Assembly: GCA_023253905.1 (NCBI GenBank)
Contig: JALREG010000325.1
Coordinates: forward strand, 1-27,995
Direction: 5' to 3'
Length of the DNA stretch: 27,995 nt
Origin: Burkholderiaceae bacterium
GTDB lineage: Bacteria > Pseudomonadota > Gammaproteobacteria > Burkholderiales > Burkholderiaceae
The notes beneath the pieces are model-generated. The model saw only the letters and a program-made list of their open reading frames with translations, ran no database searches and was not told where the DNA came from. Shown here one piece after another: positions 24,697 to 27,995 of the stretch. Made by a program: the position numbers and the translations under genes. The first letter of the stretch is position 1; the number at the start of each line of letters is the position of its first letter.

Positions 24697-25494
24697 ATGG
24701 GTTTTCTTGCCGGCAAGCGCATCCTGATCACCGGTCTGTTGTCCAATCGGTCCATCGCCTACGGCATCGCCCGCAGCTGCCATGCGCAGGGCGCCGAGCT
24801 CGCCTTCACCTACCAGACCGATCGGTTCCGTGATCGCGTGGCCGACATGGCAGCGGCCTTCGGGTCAACAAAGATCTTCCCCTGTGATGTGGCCGACGAC
24901 GCGCAGATCGAGCATCTGTTCTCTTCGTTGGGCGAGCAATGGGACGGGCTTGACGGCCTGGTGCATGCCATTGCGTTTGCACCGCGCGAGGCTATCGCAG
25001 GCGACTTTCTCGAGGGTGCGAGTCGCGAGGCCTTTCGCGTGGCACACGACATCTCCGCCTACAGCTTCATCGCGCTCGCGCGCGCAGCCCAACCGCTCAT
25101 GGCCAACCGGCGCGCGGCGCTTCTTACGCTGAGCTATCTCGGCGCTGTACGCATGGTGCCCAACTACAACACCATGGGCCTGGCCAAAGCCAGCCTCGAA
25201 GCATCGGTGCGGTATCTGGCCGAAAGCCTCGGCCCGCGGGGCATTCGCGTCAACGGCATTTCAGCCGGTCCGATCAAAACGCTCGCAGCAAGCGGCATCA
25301 AGGGCTTTTCAAAGATCCTTGATTTCGTCGAATCGCATGCGCCGCTGCGCCGCAACGTCACCATCGAAGACGTTGGCAACGTCGCGGCCTTCCTGCTCTC
25401 AGAGCTTGCGGGCGGTGTCACCGCAGAAATCACCTATGTCGACGGCGGATTCAGCCAGACCGTGGGCGGGATCGCAGAATCACCGAATGGCTGA
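24697..25494 (+). CDS. fabI: Enoyl-[acyl-carrier-protein] reductase (NADH) FabI
   Basis: FabI performs the last reduction of each fatty-acid elongation cycle and is the target of triclosan. The 265-residue protein has the dinucleotide-binding start [19 protein letters not shown]. The cofactor-binding CDVADD is followed by [11 protein letters not shown]. The catalytic pair is in [12 protein letters not shown] (Tyr-x6-Lys), and the end is [13 protein letters not shown], all typical FabI. GGAGA lies 11 nt before the ATG. It diverges from yejA across a gap so short that the two promoters must overlap one another or the coding sequence. Its last 8 bases overlap the start of the ABC ATPase gene. 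Confidence 0.96.
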   Translation: MGFLAGKRILITGLLSNRSIAYGIARSCHAQGAELAFTYQTDRFRDRVADMAAAFGSTKIFPCDVADDAQIEHLFSSLGEQWDGLDGLVHAIAFAPREAIAGDFLEGASREAFRVAHDISAYSFIALARAAQPLMANRRAALLTLSYLGAVRMVPNYNTMGLAKASLEASVRYLAESLGPRGIRVNGISAGPIKTLAASGIKGFSKILDFVESHAPLRRNVTIEDVGNVAAFLLSELAGGVTAEITYVDGGFSQTVGGIAESPNG

Positions 25495-26167
25495 GAGGGG
25501 GGCGCCGCCCGCCGTCCTGCTCGAGGCACTTCACAAGCGCTTTGGCGAGCGGGTCATCCTCCAGGATCTGACGCTGCGAGCCGAGCCGGGAGAGCGGATT
25601 GCGTTGCTTGGTGAGTCGGGCAGCGGCAAGTCGACCCTGCTCAACATCATTGCCGGTCTCGAGCCCCCCGACTCCGGGCGTGTTGAAGTGGCCGGCCGCT
25701 CGCTCATCGGTCTCGACGACGATCACGCCGCCGCGCTTCGCCGTCAGCTGATCGGATTCGCCTTCCAGGCGTTTCATCTCCTTGGTCACCTCAGCGTGCA
25801 GCGAAATGTCGCGGTGCCGCTGCTCCTGAACGGCACGCCCCCTGCCGAGGCACTCGAGCGCGCCGCCACCGTGCTCAGTAGACTGGGCCTGGGCAGCCGC
25901 CTCCAAGCCCCGATTCGCGAACTCTCGGGTGGCGAGCAACAACGGGTCGCGCTCGCGCGGGCGCTGGTGGCTGCGCCCCGTGTGCTGCTCGCCGACGAGC
26001 CCACTGGCAACCTGGATCCCTCAAGCGCCCGCACTGCACTCGCCCTGATCGCCGAGCAGGCTGCCGAATCGGGCGCAGCGCTGCTACTCGTTACCCACTC
26101 ACACGAGGCGGCAGCCATGGCTGATCGTCAGCTGATCCTGCGGCAGGGTCGGCTTGAACCGGCGTGA
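25487..26167 (+). CDS. ABC transporter ATPase (YbbA/LolD-like)
   Basis: This is a 226-residue single ATPase domain of the LolD/YbbA/MacB group. From the ATG at 25487, inside the last codons of fabI, it reads [20 protein letters not shown]. Walker A is [13 protein letters not shown], the Q-loop is [19 protein letters not shown], and the signature is LSGGEQQR. Walker B is [15 protein letters not shown], the EPTGNLD form that marks the LolD/YbbA class. The H-loop is [13 protein letters not shown]. Frame-overlapping extension to 25319 lacks any domain and is rejected. It overlaps fabI by 8 bases and the permease start by 4 (GTGA), so all three are translationally coupled. Confidence 0.92.
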   Translation: MAERGAPPAVLLEALHKRFGERVILQDLTLRAEPGERIALLGESGSGKSTLLNIIAGLEPPDSGRVEVAGRSLIGLDDDHAAALRRQLIGFAFQAFHLLGHLSVQRNVAVPLLLNGTPPAEALERAATVLSRLGLGSRLQAPIRELSGGEQQRVALARALVAAPRVLLADEPTGNLDPSSARTALALIAEQAAESGAALLLVTHSHEAAAMADRQLILRQGRLEPA

Positions 26168-27995
26168 CGCAGTCGGCCAGCCCCCACCGCGCGCTGCTTC
26201 GATGGCTGATCGCGGCCCACTGGCGAGAAGGGCCTGCTGCCATGCTGGCCGGTGCGCTATCGATTGCGATCGGTGTGGCGCTCGCGCTGGGCGTGCATTG
26301 GGTCAACCGATCAGCATTAGCGGAATTTTCTGCCGCGATCGCCATGGTCAACGGCGACGCGCAGGCGCAGCTGGTGGGCCGAAGCGCTGACTTCGACGAG
26401 CAGGTCTATGCGACCTTGACCGAATCATCAGGTATCGCCGCGGCAAGCCCCGTCATCGAGTTCAAAGCTCTGGCCTCAGTCGTCGGTCCGACCGCCCCTC
26501 GCGCACCACTCCGCGCGACCGAATCACCTGGGCTGACGCAGTCGGGCTCGCCCCAAGCCTCGCAGCCGATCGCACTGCGTATTCTGGGCATCGATCCGCT
26601 TCGCGCGGCACAGGTCACGCCCGCGCTTTTGCCCTCACTGGCTGAAGCCGATCGCAACGACCCGGCGGCGCTCTTTGCCGACGATGCCGTGTTTCTATCG
26701 CGCGCGGCGGCGCGTGCACTCGGCATCGCGCCAGGCGAGCAGATTGTTATCCAGACCGGGGCGCACCAGCAGAGATTGCGCGTAGCGGGCAGCGTAGAGG
26801 GTGCCGATGAAGGTCAGCTGCTGGCGGTGCTCGACATTGCCAATGCACAGCAATACTTTGGTCGATTGGGAAAATTATCCAGGATCGACCTGCGGTTTAC
26901 GGAGAACGCCGACGCGGGCAGCGTCCGCGCCGCGATTGAATCCAGGCTTCCCATGCAGGTGCTCTGGAGCGTCCCGCAGGCGGCTGGGCAACGGATGTCA
27001 AACCTGTCGCGCGCCTACCGGGTCAATCTCAATGTGCTCGCGCTGGTGGCCCTCTTTACCGGCGCCTTCATCGTTCAGGCCACGCTCGCGCTGCGGGTCG
27101 CCCGCCAGCAGCATGAGATTGCGCTGCTCGGCGTGTTGGGCGCGCCACGCCGCTTTGCCGCAAAACGGATACTGATCGATGCACTGGCGATCGGCGCACT
27201 TGGCTCGGTCACCGGGGTGCTGGGGGGAGTGGCACTCGCATCGCTCCTCCTCGCCTTGACCGGGGGCGATCTCGGAGGGGGCTACTTCGACCGTCGCGTG
27301 ATCGCGCTCGCCATCGACCCGCTATCGGTCGCGGCAGGCCTGGCGGGCGGCCTCGCCATTGCGCTGATGGGCGCGTTTTCACCGATGCGGGCGGCGCAAC
27401 GCGTCATTCCTGCGCGTGCGCTACGCGCTCGCTCGACTGAAAGCGTGCTCGATCCGAGTGGGCGCGCGCGCTGGGCGGCCGCGCTCGTAGCGATCGCGCT
27501 CTTGCTGCTGGCAGCGCCGCCGATCGCCGATCTGCCGCTTGCGGCTTACGCCAGCATCGCGATACTGCTCGTCGCTGGCGTCATGCTGACTGGCCCCCTG
27601 ATCGGGCCATGCGCACGGGCGGTGATCCGGGCACTGGAACGACGCGCGCCGCCGCCCACGGTCTGGCTCGCGCTGTCTCGCATGGCGGGCGCGCCGGGCA
27701 GCGCTGGCTCAGCTTTGGGCGGTGTCGTCGCAAGCTTCGCGCTCGCCAGCGCGATGGCCATCATGGTCACCAGCTTTCGGGTGTCGGTCTCCGACTGGCT
27801 CGATCAGGTGTTACCCGCCGAGCTCTACGCCCGACTGCCCGCCAGCGCGGCAGGCGAGGGCTTCGACGCATCGCTGCAGACCCGGATCCGTGCCCTGCCG
27901 GGCGCGACCCAGGTCGAGTTTTCGCGGGTCGGTTCAATCCTGCTCGACGAGCGCCGCCCTGCTGTCGCGCTGGTCGCGCGTCCGCTGCACTCGGC
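26164..27995 (+). CDS. FtsX-like ABC permease, N-terminal part (YbbP-type; cut by window edge)
   Basis: This is the permease partner of the preceding ATPase. It starts at GTG 26164, overlapping the ATPase stop codon (GTGA), and stays open for about 610 codons to the window edge. TM1 is near residues 29-47 (MLAGALSIAIGVALALGVHW), followed by a periplasmic domain of about 245 residues. TM2-TM4 form an FtsX-type unit that includes RVARQQHEIALLGVLGAPRR and AFSPMRAAQR. Additional helices (VAIALLLLAAPPIA, SIAILLVAGVMLTGPLIG, GSALGGVVASFALASAMAIM) come after it. More than four helices points to the YbbP-type two-unit permease rather than LolC/E. The substrate is unknown; YbbAP-type systems are thought to act on envelope lipids or lipoproteins. 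Confidence 0.87.
   Translation, partial: MTQSASPHRALLRWLIAAHWREGPAAMLAGALSIAIGVALALGVHWVNRSALAEFSAAIAMVNGDAQAQLVGRSADFDEQVYATLTESSGIAAASPVIEFKALASVVGPTAPRAPLRATESPGLTQSGSPQASQPIALRILGIDPLRAAQVTPALLPSLAEADRNDPAALFADDAVFLSRAAARALGIAPGEQIVIQTGAHQQRLRVAGSVEGADEGQLLAVLDIANAQQYFGRLGKLSRIDLRFTENADAGSVRAAIESRLPMQVLWSVPQAAGQRMSNLSRAYRVNLNVLALVALFTGAFIVQATLALRVARQQHEIALLGVLGAPRRFAAKRILIDALAIGALGSVTGVLGGVALASLLLALTGGDLGGGYFDRRVIALAIDPLSVAAGLAGGLAIALMGAFSPMRAAQRVIPARALRARSTESVLDPSGRARWAAALVAIALLLLAAPPIADLPLAAYASIAILLVAGVMLTGPLIGPCARAVIRALERRAPPPTVWLALSRMAGAPGSAGSALGGVVASFALASAMAIMVTSFRVSVSDWLDQVLPAELYARLPASAAGEGFDASLQTRIRALPGATQVEFSRVGSILLDERRPAVALVARPLHS

Noticed and set aside
25319..25486. N-terminal extension of the ABC ATPase frame back into fabI.
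   Set aside because: The extra 56 residues are the out-of-frame shadow of conserved FabI sequence. The ATG at 25487 gives the normal ATPase length.
1..27995. Search for tRNA/rRNA genes, CRISPR arrays, transposases, integrases and phage genes.
   Set aside because: No cloverleaf-like sequence, spaced repeat array or mobile-element protein was recognised by reading. A tRNAscan or profile search could still find something missed.

Overview
This is a GC-rich, densely packed chromosomal window. The gene content and order point to a betaproteobacterium, most likely Burkholderiales, with the capacity to oxidise thiosulfate. The supports are a sox cluster in the order regulator-soxC-D-Y-Z-A-X-B, a DUF2863-type protein, a gloB / methyltransferase / rnhA / dnaQ neighbourhood, and an mltD - yejFEBA - fabI block. 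The genus is inferred from recalled gene order and has not been checked by alignment. No tRNA, rRNA, CRISPR array, insertion sequence or prophage gene was seen. There is no gene-free stretch longer than about 300 bases.

Region 1 (1-6616) is the sulfur oxidation module. All of 1-5767 reads leftwards as one probable operon. It encodes an ArsR-family repressor with paired cysteines, SoxC (molybdenum sulfane dehydrogenase), SoxD (diheme cytochrome c), SoxY and SoxZ (sulfur carrier), SoxA and SoxX (c-type cytochromes that load sulfur onto SoxY), and the N-terminal part of SoxB (thiosulfohydrolase, cut by the window edge). A very good sigma70-type promoter lies just upstream of the repressor gene, with a perfect AT-rich inverted repeat at its -10/+1 edge. 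A strong GC-rich hairpin separates soxZ from soxA. A divergent gene (about 5894-6616) encodes an exported thioredoxin-fold protein with a CPWC motif. It is a plausible reductant for the SoxY thiol.

Region 2 (6638-16740) carries housekeeping genes mixed with an efflux pump. Reading leftwards are rnhA, an RND periplasmic adaptor, an RND inner-membrane pump, dnaQ and a DUF2863-type protein. A cyclopropane-fatty-acid-synthase-like gene reads rightwards and overlaps tail-to-tail with a leftward methyltransferase gene. gloB reads rightwards and diverges from the methyltransferase gene. Compared with the compact gloB-methyltransferase-rnhA-dnaQ order expected in this group, the pump and the cfa-like gene look like insertions into a conserved block.

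Region 3 (about 16741-27995) carries envelope functions. mltD encodes a lipoprotein lytic transglycosylase with LysM modules. It has a clear promoter overlapped by a perfect palindrome and probably starts at TTG. The leftward yejA-B-E-F operon encodes a peptide-type ABC importer. The rightward fabI (enoyl-ACP reductase) gene is translationally coupled to an ABC ATPase and an FtsX/YbbP-type permease, which is cut by the right edge.

No wholly new system is evident. The most informative non-coding signals are the sox promoter/operator, the soxZ-soxA hairpin, the mltD palindrome-promoter, and a hairpin at the translation start of the efflux adaptor.
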